Below, one piece after another: positions 52,538-62,081 of a DNA stretch of 64,000 nt. Source of the DNA: Pelagibius sp. Alg239-R121 (GTDB taxonomy: Bacteria; Pseudomonadota; Alphaproteobacteria; Kiloniellales; Kiloniellaceae); contig NZ_CAMZOF010000005.1 of the NCBI RefSeq assembly GCF_947331435.1, forward strand, positions 372,001 through 436,000. The letters are read 5' to 3'. Position 1 is the first letter of the stretch. Every line of letters begins with the position of its first letter. A program made the translations under genes and the position numbers. Under the pieces are notes generated by a model that saw nothing but the letters and a program-made list of their open reading frames with translations, had not been told where the DNA came from and searched no databases.

Positions 52538-54181
52538 TCAGTTGGCGCGGTGGTATGGCACCACCTCAGGCGGGAGTGGGGCGCGGTCCAGAATTTTGTC
52601 GGCCGCTTTCTCTGCGATCATGAAGACGCAGGCGTTGATGTTGGCACTTGGCACGGCGGGAATAACCGAGGCATCGACAATGCGCAGCGCGTCTATTCCA
52701 CGGAACTTCAGATTCAGGTCGACGACGGCACGCGCATCACCGTCTGCACCCATCCGCGCGGTCCCGCAGGGGTGATAGGCCGACGACGCGTCTTCGCGAA
52801 TGAAGTCACACCATTCGGCATCGGTGCGCACATGAACGCCCGGCAAGTCTTCGCGGTGGTGAAACTCCTTGAACGCGGGCTGCGACAACAGCTCACGACC
52901 CAGTTTCAATCCTTCACGCATGACGAACCAATCGCTGTCCGTTGCCAGATAGTTCGGGTCAATCAATGGCGCATCGTTTGGATCGGCCGAGGCCAACCTG
53001 ACCGTGCCGCGACTTTCGGGGCGCATGGGTCCCGCCCCGAGGCGATAGCCGTTCTTGTCGGGATCGGGTATCCAGTTCGGCCCAAAGAGGATAGGGAAGA
53101 AATGGAACTGGATATCTGGATGGGTCGTTTCAGGCGTTGAGCGCAGGAACGCACCTACGTGGCACTGATTCACCGCTGCTACGCCGCCCTTCCAGCCAAA
53201 CCACTGCATTCCGGCCCAGACCATCAAATGCGGCTTGAGGTATTTGTTGAGCGAAACTGACTTGACAGTTTCGACCTGAATATGCGCTTCCAGGTGATCT
53301 TGCAGGTTCTCGCCCACATTGGGAGCATTGAACACGACCGGCACGTCATGTGCTTTCAGATGCCCCTCGGGACCAACACCAGACAACATTAACAATTGCG
53401 GGGTACCAAATGCCCCGGCAGACAGGATGACTTCGCGGCTGGCGCGGACATGGTGCCTGTTGCTGCCTTTGGCGAATTCGACACCTACGGCACGGCCTTT
53501 TTCGACAAGCACGCGCAAAACCTTAACGCCGGTCTTGATCTCCAGATTCCTTCGTTTTGGCTGGGAATGCAGATAGGCTCGCGCTGAGGTGCTGCGAATG
53601 CCGCCTTCGACCGACATCTCAAACCGGCTGACGCCCTCCTGAGAATATCCGTTTACGTCCTCCGTCAGAGCGTGACCCGCCTGCTGGCCTGCCTCCAGAA
53701 AGGCATTGTTGAGCGTGGATAGTTCTTGTTGAGTTTTAACACCCACCATACCCGTGGTGTTGCGATATTCGTTCCTGGGACCATCGCGGCGCTCAAACCT
53801 CTTGAAGTAAGGCAGACAGTCGGCAAAAGACCATCCTGCGCAGCCCTCGACCTCGACCCAATCATCATAATCGCGCGGGTTTCCACGTAGAAAGGTCATC
53901 CCGTTAATCGAAGACGACCCGCCCAGTGCCTTTCCTCGCGGCTGATCGATCTCGCGGTTGTTGAGGAATTTCTGGGGCGTCGTCTTGAACCAGTAATTGT
54001 ACTTGCTGGTCGGTTTGAATGCCGAGCGCAAACCGGCTGGCATCTGAATGATCCAGTTGCGGTCATCTCCGCCGTGTTCAAGCAACAACACCGAGAAACT
54101 GCCATCCTCGCTCAACCGGTGGGCCAGAACACAGCCCGCCGTGCCGGCGCCGACGATGACATAGTCATATTCAGTTCTCAC
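52538..54181 (-). CDS. GMC-family FAD oxidoreductase (choline-dehydrogenase-like)
   Basis: A 547-residue flavoprotein. The FAD loop is [22 protein letters not shown]; then [22 protein letters not shown] and, at the C-terminus, [20 protein letters not shown] and [20 protein letters not shown] (catalytic His...Asn pair). GTG 54181 overlaps the M24 gene stop (GTGA), so it is translationally coupled to it. DddA, which oxidises 3-hydroxypropionate in DMSP breakdown, belongs to this family, but so do many alcohol dehydrogenases. Confidence 0.9.
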   Translation of the reverse strand: MRTEYDYVIVGAGTAGCVLAHRLSEDGSFSVLLLEHGGDDRNWIIQMPAGLRSAFKPTSKYNYWFKTTPQKFLNNREIDQPRGKALGGSSSINGMTFLRGNPRDYDDWVEVEGCAGWSFADCLPYFKRFERRDGPRNEYRNTTGMVGVKTQQELSTLNNAFLEAGQQAGHALTEDVNGYSQEGVSRFEMSVEGGIRSTSARAYLHSQPKRRNLEIKTGVKVLRVLVEKGRAVGVEFAKGSNRHHVRASREVILSAGAFGTPQLLMLSGVGPEGHLKAHDVPVVFNAPNVGENLQDHLEAHIQVETVKSVSLNKYLKPHLMVWAGMQWFGWKGGVAAVNQCHVGAFLRSTPETTHPDIQFHFFPILFGPNWIPDPDKNGYRLGAGPMRPESRGTVRLASADPNDAPLIDPNYLATDSDWFVMREGLKLGRELLSQPAFKEFHHREDLPGVHVRTDAEWCDFIREDASSAYHPCGTARMGADGDARAVVDLNLKFRGIDALRIVDASVIPAVPSANINACVFMIAEKAADKILDRAPLPPEVVPYHRAN

Positions 54182-55371
54182 AGGTAGTCTTCCTCGAACG
54201 GACAATCAGTCAGAGAAACGGGGCCGTCGTTCGTAATCAGAACTGGCTGTTCAAGCTTTACGCCTTCGTCACCACCCACTGGGCCAATATAACTTTCGAC
54301 ACAAACGGTCATACCTTCCATGAAAGTGCCGGAGTACTGCCAGGTCTCGTGGTCTTCAGGATAGTAGATGACCGGGTACTCCACTCCGAATCCAATGCCG
54401 TGAATCATCTCGGCATAGCGGTTGGGCACATAGATATCGTGCATCTTCCATGACAACTCGCCAAATTCCTCGAATGTCATGCCGGGACGCAGCAGCGCCA
54501 TGTTGTGCTGCATCTGCTCAAATGCATGAGCATAGAGTAGACGCTGTTCATCGGTCGGATTTCGGTCGCCAACGACAAAGGCACGCGTTTGGTCTGCGAA
54601 TACCCCGCCGGGGCCGATCAGGTCGCTGTCAAAAACCAACATTTCTCCGTTTGCGATCAGCTTGTCCGTGGTCTCGGTGAACCATGGGTTTGTGTGATGC
54701 CCCGAAGTCAGAAGGCGAGTTTCCTGGTATTCGCCTCCATGGCCCATATTGTATTCGTTCATCTTCGCCAGCAGGAAATTCTCGGTCACGCCCGGTTCGG
54801 CAAACTGACGCATATGAGCAATTGCATCTGTGCAGACCTGCATCGAATTCCTGATGATCGCTACTTCGTCCATTGACTTGATAGAGCGGGCCAATTCCAT
54901 TGGACCCTTAGCGTCCTTCATTTTGATGCCGCGATGTTGCATGGCCAGCGTCGGCAAGAGGTCAGCGCGGTCAATGCCCAGGGTCGCGCCACGGCCGCAG
55001 GTTCGATGCAGCAGGTCGACGATCTCGTCCGCCCATTTGTTCGCATGCTCCTCGGCACGGTTGCCTGACCCGAAATAATCCCAACTCCTTGCCGGGCGCG
55101 TTTCGTCAATGGTTTCGAGGTCGTCCGAAAGATGCTTGGCCCCGCCATAGTCGAACAGGACAATCGGCCCTTCGACCGTCACAAAGACGTAGCGGGACAA
55201 ATGATGCGAGGTCCAGACCTGCATATTCCGACATCCTGTCGCATAACGCAGGTTCAGCGGGTCAAACAGCACTGCGGCGTCCATCTTGAACTGCGCCAGC
55301 AGTTCGCGCGTACGGTTCAGCCGATACGCACGTACGCGTTTCTCGTCGATGATATGCGGGAGATCCAGCAT
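54178..55371 (-). CDS. DddP-like M24-family protein
   Basis: A 397-residue protein of the M24 'pita-bread' fold, closest by memory to the DMSP lyase DddP. Shared blocks: [20 protein letters not shown] and [19 protein letters not shown]. The six DddP metal ligands (Asp295, Asp297, Asp307, His371, Glu406, Glu421 in RlDddP) match D248, D250, D260, H324, E359 and E374 with constant offset 47; Tyr366 matches Y319. The proposed catalytic Asp377, however, is V330. So it is a DddP relative whose reaction may differ. It begins the cluster with GMC and cupins. Confidence 0.8.
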   Translation of the reverse strand: MLDLPHIIDEKRVRAYRLNRTRELLAQFKMDAAVLFDPLNLRYATGCRNMQVWTSHHLSRYVFVTVEGPIVLFDYGGAKHLSDDLETIDETRPARSWDYFGSGNRAEEHANKWADEIVDLLHRTCGRGATLGIDRADLLPTLAMQHRGIKMKDAKGPMELARSIKSMDEVAIIRNSMQVCTDAIAHMRQFAEPGVTENFLLAKMNEYNMGHGGEYQETRLLTSGHHTNPWFTETTDKLIANGEMLVFDSDLIGPGGVFADQTRAFVVGDRNPTDEQRLLYAHAFEQMQHNMALLRPGMTFEEFGELSWKMHDIYVPNRYAEMIHGIGFGVEYPVIYYPEDHETWQYSGTFMEGMTVCVESYIGPVGGDEGVKLEQPVLITNDGPVSLTDCPFEEDYL

Positions 55372-55468
55372 GATTCACCTTTTTGGAGCATGACTGGTCA
55401 ATTCTGGCGATGAATGATAATTCAAACAAACTAAACTACTTTAACCAATAATAAATGGATTCTTAATC

Positions 55469-56302
55469 ATGCCCGCTGCCCTGGATCTGGCACTGATCAA
55501 GACGTTTTTGACGGTGATCGACGCAAAGGGATTTAAACCCGCCGCCGAGCAGATGTACAAAACACCGGCAGCCGTGAGCCAGCAAATCAAACGGCTTGAG
55601 GAAATTCTTGGAAAACGGGTTCTGGAGCGAAGCAATCAGGGAATTTCCCTGACCTCGGCGGGCGAAATTCTGAAAGAAAAAGGCCAGAGATTGTTGACCC
55701 TGAACTATGAACTTCTAGGTGATCTGCGGGAAAATGAACTATCAGGGCAGCTTAACTTTGGTGCCCCCACCGATTACGCACCGACATTGCTGCAGAAGCT
55801 ATTGCCGATCTTCCAAACAGATTTCCCGCGCGTTTTGCCGAACATAACTCTGGAACCCAGCCGTGTTCTTCGGCGAAGGGTCAATGCAGGCACATTGGAT
55901 ATGGCAATTGTCGCTCGCGAACCTGGCACCAACGAAGGAAGCGAACTTTGGACTGAGGAAATCGCCTGGTTCAATTCCACCCTGAATGGAGATGAACCAG
56001 CACGTGTTGGTGTTCTCACCACGGATTGTGTATTGAGAGAGCATGCGCTCCACCATCTGAAGGAAAGCTCATGTGCTTTCGACCTCGTATTGGAAGCGGC
56101 AACCGTTGCGTCTCTCCGCGATGCCGTGGAAGCAGGGTTCTGTCGAGCTTTGCTACCCACTTCAATGGCAGAGCGTTTTGCGCCCGCACCACTTAAGAAT
56201 TCACTACAAACCCTACAGCTCTCGTTCTGCCTCATTGCAGGCCCTCGTTTCGACGCGGATACTACAAAAAAAGTCTCTGCGAAATTTAGAAGGGCGCTCT
56301 AA
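55469..56302 (+). CDS. LysR-family regulator divergent from the DddP-like cluster
   Basis: A 277-residue LysR protein: IKTFLTVIDAKGFKPAAEQMYKTPAAVSQQIKRLEEILGKRVLERSNQGISLTSAGE, then effector domain with LNFGAPTDYAP. Base composition is more AT-rich than neighbours. The 97-base AT-rich divergent region to the DddP-like gene makes it the likely regulator. The effector pocket gives no clue to the ligand. Confidence 0.92.
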   Translation: MPAALDLALIKTFLTVIDAKGFKPAAEQMYKTPAAVSQQIKRLEEILGKRVLERSNQGISLTSAGEILKEKGQRLLTLNYELLGDLRENELSGQLNFGAPTDYAPTLLQKLLPIFQTDFPRVLPNITLEPSRVLRRRVNAGTLDMAIVAREPGTNEGSELWTEEIAWFNSTLNGDEPARVGVLTTDCVLREHALHHLKESSCAFDLVLEAATVASLRDAVEAGFCRALLPTSMAERFAPAPLKNSLQTLQLSFCLIAGPRFDADTTKKVSAKFRRAL

Positions 56303-56510
56303 TCAGAAATTGAGCGCATAATTTGGAGTGTCGGGCGACGACTGGTCTTGTCGACCGCGATGTCTGCTTGTTCCGACAAACGCCCATTCGAACGCGTCGC
56401 AGCATGCGGTAGTTCAAGCTCGAACCAGCCGTTCGCTGCCCGCCGCACCAATGGCGACTACGCGGACGAAGAGGTCATTGATGAAATGTCAGTTAGAGGA
56501 AATTGCAGGC

Positions 56511-57527
56511 CTATGCTGCTCGGATCCCCTGCCTATAGTCGGACGGCGATACGTTTAGCAGGCGCATGAAGGCGCGGCGCATGCGTTCTTCATCGTTGAA
56601 GCCGCATTGCGCCGCAATCTGCTTCATGCCCAGATCAGTTGTCTCCAACAGATTACGGGCCGCTTCCGTTCGTATCGCTTCTACTGCCTTTGCCGGTGTC
56701 AATCCCATCTGTCTGGAATAGAGTCTTGAAAAATTGCGGGCGCTCATATTCACCCGTCCGGCCAGAACCGCGACCCCAAGGTTCAGTTTAAGATTTTCCG
56801 CTATCCACTGATGAAGGCTTTCGAACCGCCCGGTCGCATCCAACAACTGTCGGTTCAGAGTGGGACTGAACTGGGACTGACCGCCGGAGCGGGCCATATG
56901 CGTGACCATTGATCTTGCGACCTGAAGTGCGGTCGGCCGTCCCAAATCTTCTGCCACGATCGCCAACGCCATATCCATTCCGGCAGTTATGCCAGCCGAA
57001 GTCCACACATGACCATCCTTGATGTAGATGGGGTCAATTTCGACCTGAACAGCTGGAAATTCTTCTTCGAGCGTTTTGCAATCATCCCAGTGTGTAACCG
57101 CCCTGCGACCGTCCAGAATGCCGGTTGCCGCCAAAACCAGGGCACCCGAACATACCGAGCAGACGCGCTGTGCGGTTGATGCAAGCTTCGAGATCTTTTC
57201 CAACAACGCCCTGTCCCGCATGGCGGTGTTGGCACCATCACCTCCTACGACCACAAGTGTGTGGATTCGACGTTTTAGGTAACTGGAGATCGGTTCGCTT
57301 GGGATAGAGATCACGGTATTGGTTTCTACCATGCCACTTTCGAAGGACGTTACTGCGCATTCATATCCATTTGCCCCGGTTTCCGGGTCGAGCGCATGAG
57401 AGAAAACCTGCAGCGGGCCGACAAGATCCAGCAGGACAATGTCGGGATATACGACAAAAACCACCTGTCTGGGGTCATTATCGGAATTACGAGAATTGGC
57501 AGAAAAAGAGGTCATGTTGTCATTCAT
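56511..57527 (-). CDS. GlxA-family AraC-type regulator
   Basis: A 338-residue protein. The N-terminal DJ-1/PfpI domain (QVVFVVYPDIVLLDLVGPLQVFSHALD, with the Cys-containing elbow RVCSVCSGALVLAATGIL) precedes the AraC-type double HTH (VAVLAGRVNMSARNFSRLYSRQMGLTPAKAVEAIRTEAARNLLETTDLGMKQIAAQCGFNDEERMRRAFMRLLNVSPSDYR). Such regulators control degradation of carnitine, glycine betaine, choline or similar compounds in several Proteobacteria. Position beside the DddP-like cluster may not be accidental. Confidence 0.92.
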   Translation of the reverse strand: MNDNMTSFSANSRNSDNDPRQVVFVVYPDIVLLDLVGPLQVFSHALDPETGANGYECAVTSFESGMVETNTVISIPSEPISSYLKRRIHTLVVVGGDGANTAMRDRALLEKISKLASTAQRVCSVCSGALVLAATGILDGRRAVTHWDDCKTLEEEFPAVQVEIDPIYIKDGHVWTSAGITAGMDMALAIVAEDLGRPTALQVARSMVTHMARSGGQSQFSPTLNRQLLDATGRFESLHQWIAENLKLNLGVAVLAGRVNMSARNFSRLYSRQMGLTPAKAVEAIRTEAARNLLETTDLGMKQIAAQCGFNDEERMRRAFMRLLNVSPSDYRQGIRAA

Positions 57528-57696
57528 GCCATGCCTAATTCTATTAGTCTATCAGGTTACGGAATGAAGTTTTCCTCAAGTTGATAGTTAAACCGAATTA
57601 CGAATGTTGCGACAAAGGTCCGCCACCTTCGTCGACCGACGCCCGAATGTGCAGATTCGAATGCGCGCCCTGAATACCTGATGATTGGAGAGTGCG

Positions 57697-58176
57697 ATGC
57701 GCGATTTACCGGACATCTTGAACTGGAGAAGGCTCGATGACAGGATCACCTTGTCGGGCCAGCCGACAGAAGAACAACTCGCCGAAATCCGAGACCTCGG
57801 CGTAACCCATGTCATCAATCTCGGGCCTCATCACAACAAGGGTGCACTTGCGGATGAAGCAGGCACGATCGTGACGCTTGGTATGGAATACATTTACATT
57901 CCAGTGGAATTCGGCAATCCGACGGATGAAGATTTTGCAAAGTTCTGTGACGCCATTGAAAGCTGTCCCAACACACAAATCCACGTGCATTGCATTTACA
58001 ATGCACGCGTTACCGCTTTCTTCTATCGCTATGCCAAGACTGGACAAGGCATTTCCGAGGCGGAGGCTCACACGCTGATGGACGGCATTTGGAAACCGGG
58101 GAACGATTGGGCCAAATTCATTGGAAGCCAGGAAGCCGTCGGTCAGCCGAACCGCTACGCTGGCGAGGACTACTGA
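57697..58176 (+). CDS. Protein-tyrosine-phosphatase-like (DSP-fold) protein
   Basis: A 159-residue protein: ILNWRRLDDRITLSGQPTEEQLAEIRDLGVTHVINLG then IHVHCIYNARVTAFFYRY. The phosphate loop has C followed by four residues then R (CIYNAR), shorter than the classical CX5R; I recall the same spacing in several bacterial members, whose catalysis is unproven. ATG 57697 has SD GGAG. It is divergent from the GlxA gene. Confidence 0.8.
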   Translation: MRDLPDILNWRRLDDRITLSGQPTEEQLAEIRDLGVTHVINLGPHHNKGALADEAGTIVTLGMEYIYIPVEFGNPTDEDFAKFCDAIESCPNTQIHVHCIYNARVTAFFYRYAKTGQGISEAEAHTLMDGIWKPGNDWAKFIGSQEAVGQPNRYAGEDY

Positions 58177-58239
58177 CAACGGCCCAAATTGCTTTCCAGT
58201 ACTGAGCCCAAACGCGACGTTGTCGCATGGGCTATTCGG

Positions 58240-58477
58240 TCGAAGATCAGATGCCAGCGATGAGCAATTCAGTTCTCGCTTTAAAGCTTTTTTTGATCGA
58301 TTGAGATCACGGGGCTTGGTCACTTCGGCCCGCTTTGTGCGAATTGAGCCGCATTGAGAGAATGATGCTCAACCACCCGGTGCGGGATAACACAAATCGA
58401 TTGAATTCACCGATATGGAGGAAGCCGAGAACTGCTGTCCCTATGCGGAAGCAAATGAGGAACCGCTCTCCGGCTAG
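58240..58477 (+). pseudogene. Decayed tandem copy of the downstream small protein
   Basis: In one frame this region reads DEQFSSRFKAFFDRLRSRGLVTSARFVRIEPH, stop TGA (58355), ENDAQPPGAG, stop TAA (58388), HKSIEFTDMEEAENCCPYAEANEEPLSG, stop TAG (58475). It aligns collinearly with the intact protein at 58493-58840 (NDLVSFKKAFDGFCEHLRQQGHVHSWRLWERLPH ... EMRFHDHPASLACYKYVEANQEPL). Two in-frame stops and no clear start make it a pseudogene; true ends are uncertain. Confidence 0.7.
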
Positions 58478-58492
58478 AAACTGTGATTTGAT

Positions 58493-58840
58493 ATGACTGA
58501 ACGACGACCCGAATACTGCTCAATGTTTGGAGCCTTTGATTTGCAAGCCGGGAACGATCTAGTTTCGTTCAAAAAAGCCTTTGACGGCTTTTGCGAGCAC
58601 CTACGGCAACAGGGTCATGTGCATTCGTGGCGACTTTGGGAAAGATTACCCCATGGTGGGTATGACAACAGGCCACCGCCAGTTCCAATTCTGGTCGAAA
58701 TGCGGTTTCACGATCATCCCGCGTCACTTGCGTGCTATAAATACGTTGAGGCAAATCAAGAACCGCTTCGAACTTTGCATAGATCGATGAATCAACAGAT
58801 CAACGACACCTTTTTTGCTTTGTACCGGGAACTGGGTTGA
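58493..58840 (+). CDS. Small conserved protein, DUF6614-like
   Basis: A 115-residue soluble protein. The pattern (F-K-x-F...LRxxGxVxSxR, central PPPVPILVEMRFHD, and the end RSMNQQINDTFFALYRELG) matches my recollection of the DUF6614 family. Function unknown. The decayed copy just upstream shows that it arose, or was retained, from a tandem duplication. SD before ATG 58493 is weak. Confidence 0.72.
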   Translation: MTERRPEYCSMFGAFDLQAGNDLVSFKKAFDGFCEHLRQQGHVHSWRLWERLPHGGYDNRPPPVPILVEMRFHDHPASLACYKYVEANQEPLRTLHRSMNQQINDTFFALYRELG

Positions 58841-58873
58841 TACGCGACTGCGTTTCGGGTGTTTAATCCGAAG

Positions 58874-59389
58874 TCACATGCGCAGAAAACGCTCTGGCAT
58901 GAATGGCACGTCCGTATCATCTGGCTTTGCGCCAACCGATGTCAGCATCGCATGAATTTGCCCACGATGGTGCGTCTGGTGATTAAACAGCTGTATCACC
59001 AGAATCTTTTTCGGTTTTGTAACATCACGGCCAAGTGCGCCAGAAAACCAGCCTAGGTCACCTTCGAACCAAGTCGGCGAAACTTCATGTGCCCATTGCA
59101 AGATCCGCTCATCAAAGACCTTTCTATCGTCGCGGAATTTGTCCCAGCTCTCGATGAGAGCGACAGACTCCGGAATGCCGCCGTCTGGCGCTTGCGTTCC
59201 TGCAAATCTGCTCAGCCAAATCATGTCGCCCCAGTAAATATGTGAGAGGGTTTGCTGAATCGAGCCGAAGAATGACCCCCGATCTTTCTCTCGTTCGGCA
59301 GCAGATAGGCTGTCAGCCGCTGCAAGCAGGCTTTCGTTCTGCCAGAGGTTATATCTGGCCATTGTGAGCGTGTATTCTTTGTCGGGCAT
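58874..59389 (-). CDS. DinB-family protein
   Basis: A 171-residue four-helix-bundle protein. YTLTMARYNLWQNESLLAAADSLSAAEREKDRGSFFGSIQQTLSHIYWGDMIWLSRFAG and, near the end, LVIQLFNHQTHHRGQIHAMLTSVGAKPDDTDVP carry the three metal-binding His of DinB proteins (H in LSHIYWG; HxxxHRGQ). Family members include thiol S-transferases with bacillithiol or mycothiol and stress proteins. Confidence 0.92.
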   Translation of the reverse strand: MPDKEYTLTMARYNLWQNESLLAAADSLSAAEREKDRGSFFGSIQQTLSHIYWGDMIWLSRFAGTQAPDGGIPESVALIESWDKFRDDRKVFDERILQWAHEVSPTWFEGDLGWFSGALGRDVTKPKKILVIQLFNHQTHHRGQIHAMLTSVGAKPDDTDVPFMPERFLRM

Positions 59390-59673
59390 AACCGTTCCTT
59401 TGAAAACAGAGTGTTACCGGCAAGAAACCCTAAAGCAGACAATAGGGCAATGGCTGGTTTGTCCGTGTTGTCACCATTGGTGCGGAGCACAGCGAACAGC
59501 TGGTTCGGGCCCGATTTCTTGTTAAGCGCGCTACCACGATGTTCCGGTTTCGTTACCGTAGGATACCGCCCCTTTCCGGCTTCGCTCCCTTGAACGACAA
59601 AGTGATCCATTTTGACGCCTCGACCGTACTGACGATGGATACCAAGGTTGACCTCAATAGGGAGACTGAAGCA

Positions 59674-60120
59674 ATGACCGACGACGCGAAAAAACGAAAG
59701 GACCTCATGGCGGAGCTCATCCGCCAGGCGGTTGAGCACGTTGACAGGACAGGGCAGGCCACCGAGGCCGAAGAGAGCTTCGACACGCAGGCCAGAAGCG
59801 ACAACCAGTGGGTGGTCGCCTATCACGGCGGCTTCAGGACGTTGCTCGATTACCTCCGGACCGGGACCGGTATGATGCTGCAAGATCTCTGGATCACGCA
59901 CCTGCGAGGCTACGCCCAGGGGCACGCGAATAACGAAGCCAAAAGGCTTTGGGTCATCAGGATCCGGTCGTCGCTTTTTCTGAGCGTGGCGCGCGGGCCC
60001 GATACGTTGGAGCGTGAGCCGCCACGTGCCCCGGGCGAAAGCGATCATCGTTGGACCATCGCCCCCGGCTGGCTCCATCAGGAATGGCAGAACGGCAACA
60101 TAGAAATCCTGGAGGCATGA
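59674..60120 (+). CDS. Conserved hypothetical protein
   Basis: A 148-residue protein starting at ATG 59674 (SD GGGAG, about 10 bases away). It is hydrophilic with helical content: DDAKKRKDLMAELIRQAVEHVDRTGQATEAEESFDTQARSDNQWVVAYHGGFRTLLDYLRTGTGMMLQDLWITHLRGYAQGHANNEAKRLW. No TM and no known motif. A long minus-strand ORF in the same place looks like its shadow. Function unknown. Confidence 0.62.
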   Translation: MTDDAKKRKDLMAELIRQAVEHVDRTGQATEAEESFDTQARSDNQWVVAYHGGFRTLLDYLRTGTGMMLQDLWITHLRGYAQGHANNEAKRLWVIRIRSSLFLSVARGPDTLEREPPRAPGESDHRWTIAPGWLHQEWQNGNIEILEA

Positions 60121-60452
60121 CGCCAGGCGCCGTCAGCGTGGGCACCGCGGGAACGATCAACGAAACACGGCAACCCGGCCACTCTCTGTACGCGTCGCCA
60201 AACAACTATAGGCTTCGGTTCGAACAACTGCCTGAATCGATACAGCAGTGGCTGAACCCAAATCCGCCGTTTGGTGCTGCCCGTTAAATTGGATCTGTTT
60301 GGGGCTTTTGAGACATAGAGCCGGTGGCAATTCGCACCCCAAAGCGGACTATCCAGCTAATTCAATTTTTTTAGCAAGACACACTGCCGGTGTCTCGCCG
60401 GGTGTGCCAAGATAGGCGCTATAAGTCTATCGTCTTGCGAACGGCCTTGATT
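60121..60452. other. Intergenic stretch between convergent genes
   Basis: About 330 bases with a short T-rich run and a weak AGACAC/GTGTCT hairpin near 60376. No gene or RNA recognised. Confidence 0.45.
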
Positions 60453-61325
60453 TCAATTGTTCCGTTCAAACTCGATGACGACCGTACCGAGCATGCCAAA
60501 GTCCGCATGAACAACGTCCCCGGGCCGCACTGGATCCAAGCCAGTGCATGTGCCAGTCGCGACAATTTCTCCGGCCCTAAGGCCTACACGGCGATTGGAC
60601 AGGTGGTTCACGAGCCAACACAAGACGTTGAGCGGGTCACCCAATGCCCGGCTGCCCGTTCCTGTTCCCCCGGGGACGCCGTTGATCGTCATCATGACGC
60701 CATGCTCGCGTAAATTCTGTCCGCAGAATTTCACCCAGTTCCCTGTGGCAAGCGCGATGTTCACGCCGCCGTCCGCTGTCGTAAGCAACCTTCCTTTGCC
60801 TTCAAGTCCACCTGAGAAGCGGGTTCCCACAACCTCGATGGCACCGGTCACGCCATCGATTGCATCAGCAATTTCAGCCAGGGTGTATTGCTCAGTGCGC
60901 CAAGGAAGATCCCGACCGATGCGAAAGACGAACTCCCCCTCCACTGCAGGCATCTGCTCAGGAACGATGTTAATCCGGGCGGGACTTTCGTGAACAAAGG
61001 GAGCTAGGAGAACGCCCAGGCCGGGCTCGTCTGTCGAGAGGAGCCGCTGGGCCTCCTTGCTGGTCGAGCCTACCTTGTAGCCGCATCGGGGTAACTCACT
61101 TAGTTCCACGATGGCTTCCTGCACTTCGTAGGCTTCAGCCTTTGTCTTTGGCAGGTCATTTCTCGTGGCGTCAATGGTGTGCCCGAGGCGTCTCGCTTCC
61201 CAAAGCTCATAGGCCAAGTCGTTCAAGAAAACCCCCGATAAAACAGCGTCGACATCGAGTATCCTATTGAAGGCGCGGACGTCATTCAACGCCTCCGGTC
61301 GTCGACTGGAGTATGTTACGATCAC
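60453..61325 (-). CDS. 2-keto-4-pentenoate hydratase / FAH-like family enzyme
   Basis: A 290-residue protein (GTG start 61325; an internal start is possible since the first about 25 residues are atypical). The hydratase family pattern is clear: TKAEAYEVQEAIVELSELPRCGYKVGSTSKEAQ, PAVEGEFVFRIGRDLP, EVVGTRFSG, and GEIVATGTCTGLDPVRPGDVVHADFG. Members hydrate 2-keto-4-pentenoates or decarboxylate oxalocrotonate-type acids in aromatic degradation. It lies 51 bases downstream of an Asp/Glu racemase gene on the same strand. Confidence 0.85.
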   Translation of the reverse strand: MIVTYSSRRPEALNDVRAFNRILDVDAVLSGVFLNDLAYELWEARRLGHTIDATRNDLPKTKAEAYEVQEAIVELSELPRCGYKVGSTSKEAQRLLSTDEPGLGVLLAPFVHESPARINIVPEQMPAVEGEFVFRIGRDLPWRTEQYTLAEIADAIDGVTGAIEVVGTRFSGGLEGKGRLLTTADGGVNIALATGNWVKFCGQNLREHGVMMTINGVPGGTGTGSRALGDPLNVLCWLVNHLSNRRVGLRAGEIVATGTCTGLDPVRPGDVVHADFGMLGTVVIEFERNN

Positions 61326-61376
61326 ACGGAATCATTCAGGCCGCTGGATGCCAGTTCCTTTATTCTGGCAGTGCCC

Positions 61377-62081
61377 TCAGGGTCGCGCAGTTCGGCATTG
61401 TTCAAAAGTTGCCCGGGCCAAAATTTCCGCAGTGTCGAAACATGGAATGTCTATATCTTCCTGCCTGACAATAAGTGGAATTTCAGTACAGCCAAGAACA
61501 ACCCCTTCAGCCTGCGGATAATTTGATATTACATCCAGCACTATTTTTCGGGTTGTCTCGTTCACTGTTCCATTACAGACGGCGACAATAGACTGGGTGA
61601 TTAATTTCTGGCACTGAAGATTGGGAACCAGTGCTTCAATATTGTAATTCGCCAAGTGCGATTGATAAATACTATGCTTCAAAGTGTTTTTTGTGCCAAG
61701 CAACAGAACATTTTTCAGGCCAGCACGCTGTATCGCCTTCGCTGTTTCTTCAAGAATGTTCATTACAGGCACATTTGCTGCTTTGATGACGGCATCAATA
61801 TGTATGTGAGCAGTATTGCAGGGGATAGCCAGCAGCTGCATTCCAGCTTTTTCAAGTAAGTTTACACTGTCGACGAGATATTCACACAACTCCATGTCAA
61901 CACCACCCTCAACATTGTCTGGGGATGGAATGTTGTGGATCAACATTTCGGGGTATTCATAGTTGAACCTGGCTTGAAGTTCGCTCTGAAATAATTTGAT
62001 TATGCGAAGATAAAATGCGGCGGATGCTTCTGGTCCCATTCCCCCAAGTACGCCGACATTCAGGTAGTTATGTCTTTTCAT
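61377..62081 (-). CDS. Aspartate/glutamate racemase family protein
   Basis: A 234-residue protein of the RacX/YgeA type. Both catalytic Cys are present: IPCNTAHI and GCTEIPL, with GVLGGMGPEASAAFYLRII at the N-terminus. The coding sequence is clearly more AT-rich and uses rarer codons than its neighbours, suggesting horizontal origin. ATG 62081 is chosen; upstream in-frame codons are not homologous. Could be a broad-specificity amino-acid racemase; maleate isomerase/hydantoin racemase are distant alternatives. Confidence 0.9.
   Translation of the reverse strand: MKRHNYLNVGVLGGMGPEASAAFYLRIIKLFQSELQARFNYEYPEMLIHNIPSPDNVEGGVDMELCEYLVDSVNLLEKAGMQLLAIPCNTAHIHIDAVIKAANVPVMNILEETAKAIQRAGLKNVLLLGTKNTLKHSIYQSHLANYNIEALVPNLQCQKLITQSIVAVCNGTVNETTRKIVLDVISNYPQAEGVVLGCTEIPLIVRQEDIDIPCFDTAEILARATFEQCRTARP

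Noticed and set aside
52133-53140. 335-codon plus-strand ORF
   Set aside because: Antisense to the GMC oxidoreductase and cupin genes, no motifs.
59221-60078. 285-codon minus-strand ORF over the hypothetical gene and DinB start
   Set aside because: Low-complexity, Pro/Arg-rich translation that runs into the DinB gene; the plus-strand gene at 59674 has a better SD and protein-like composition.
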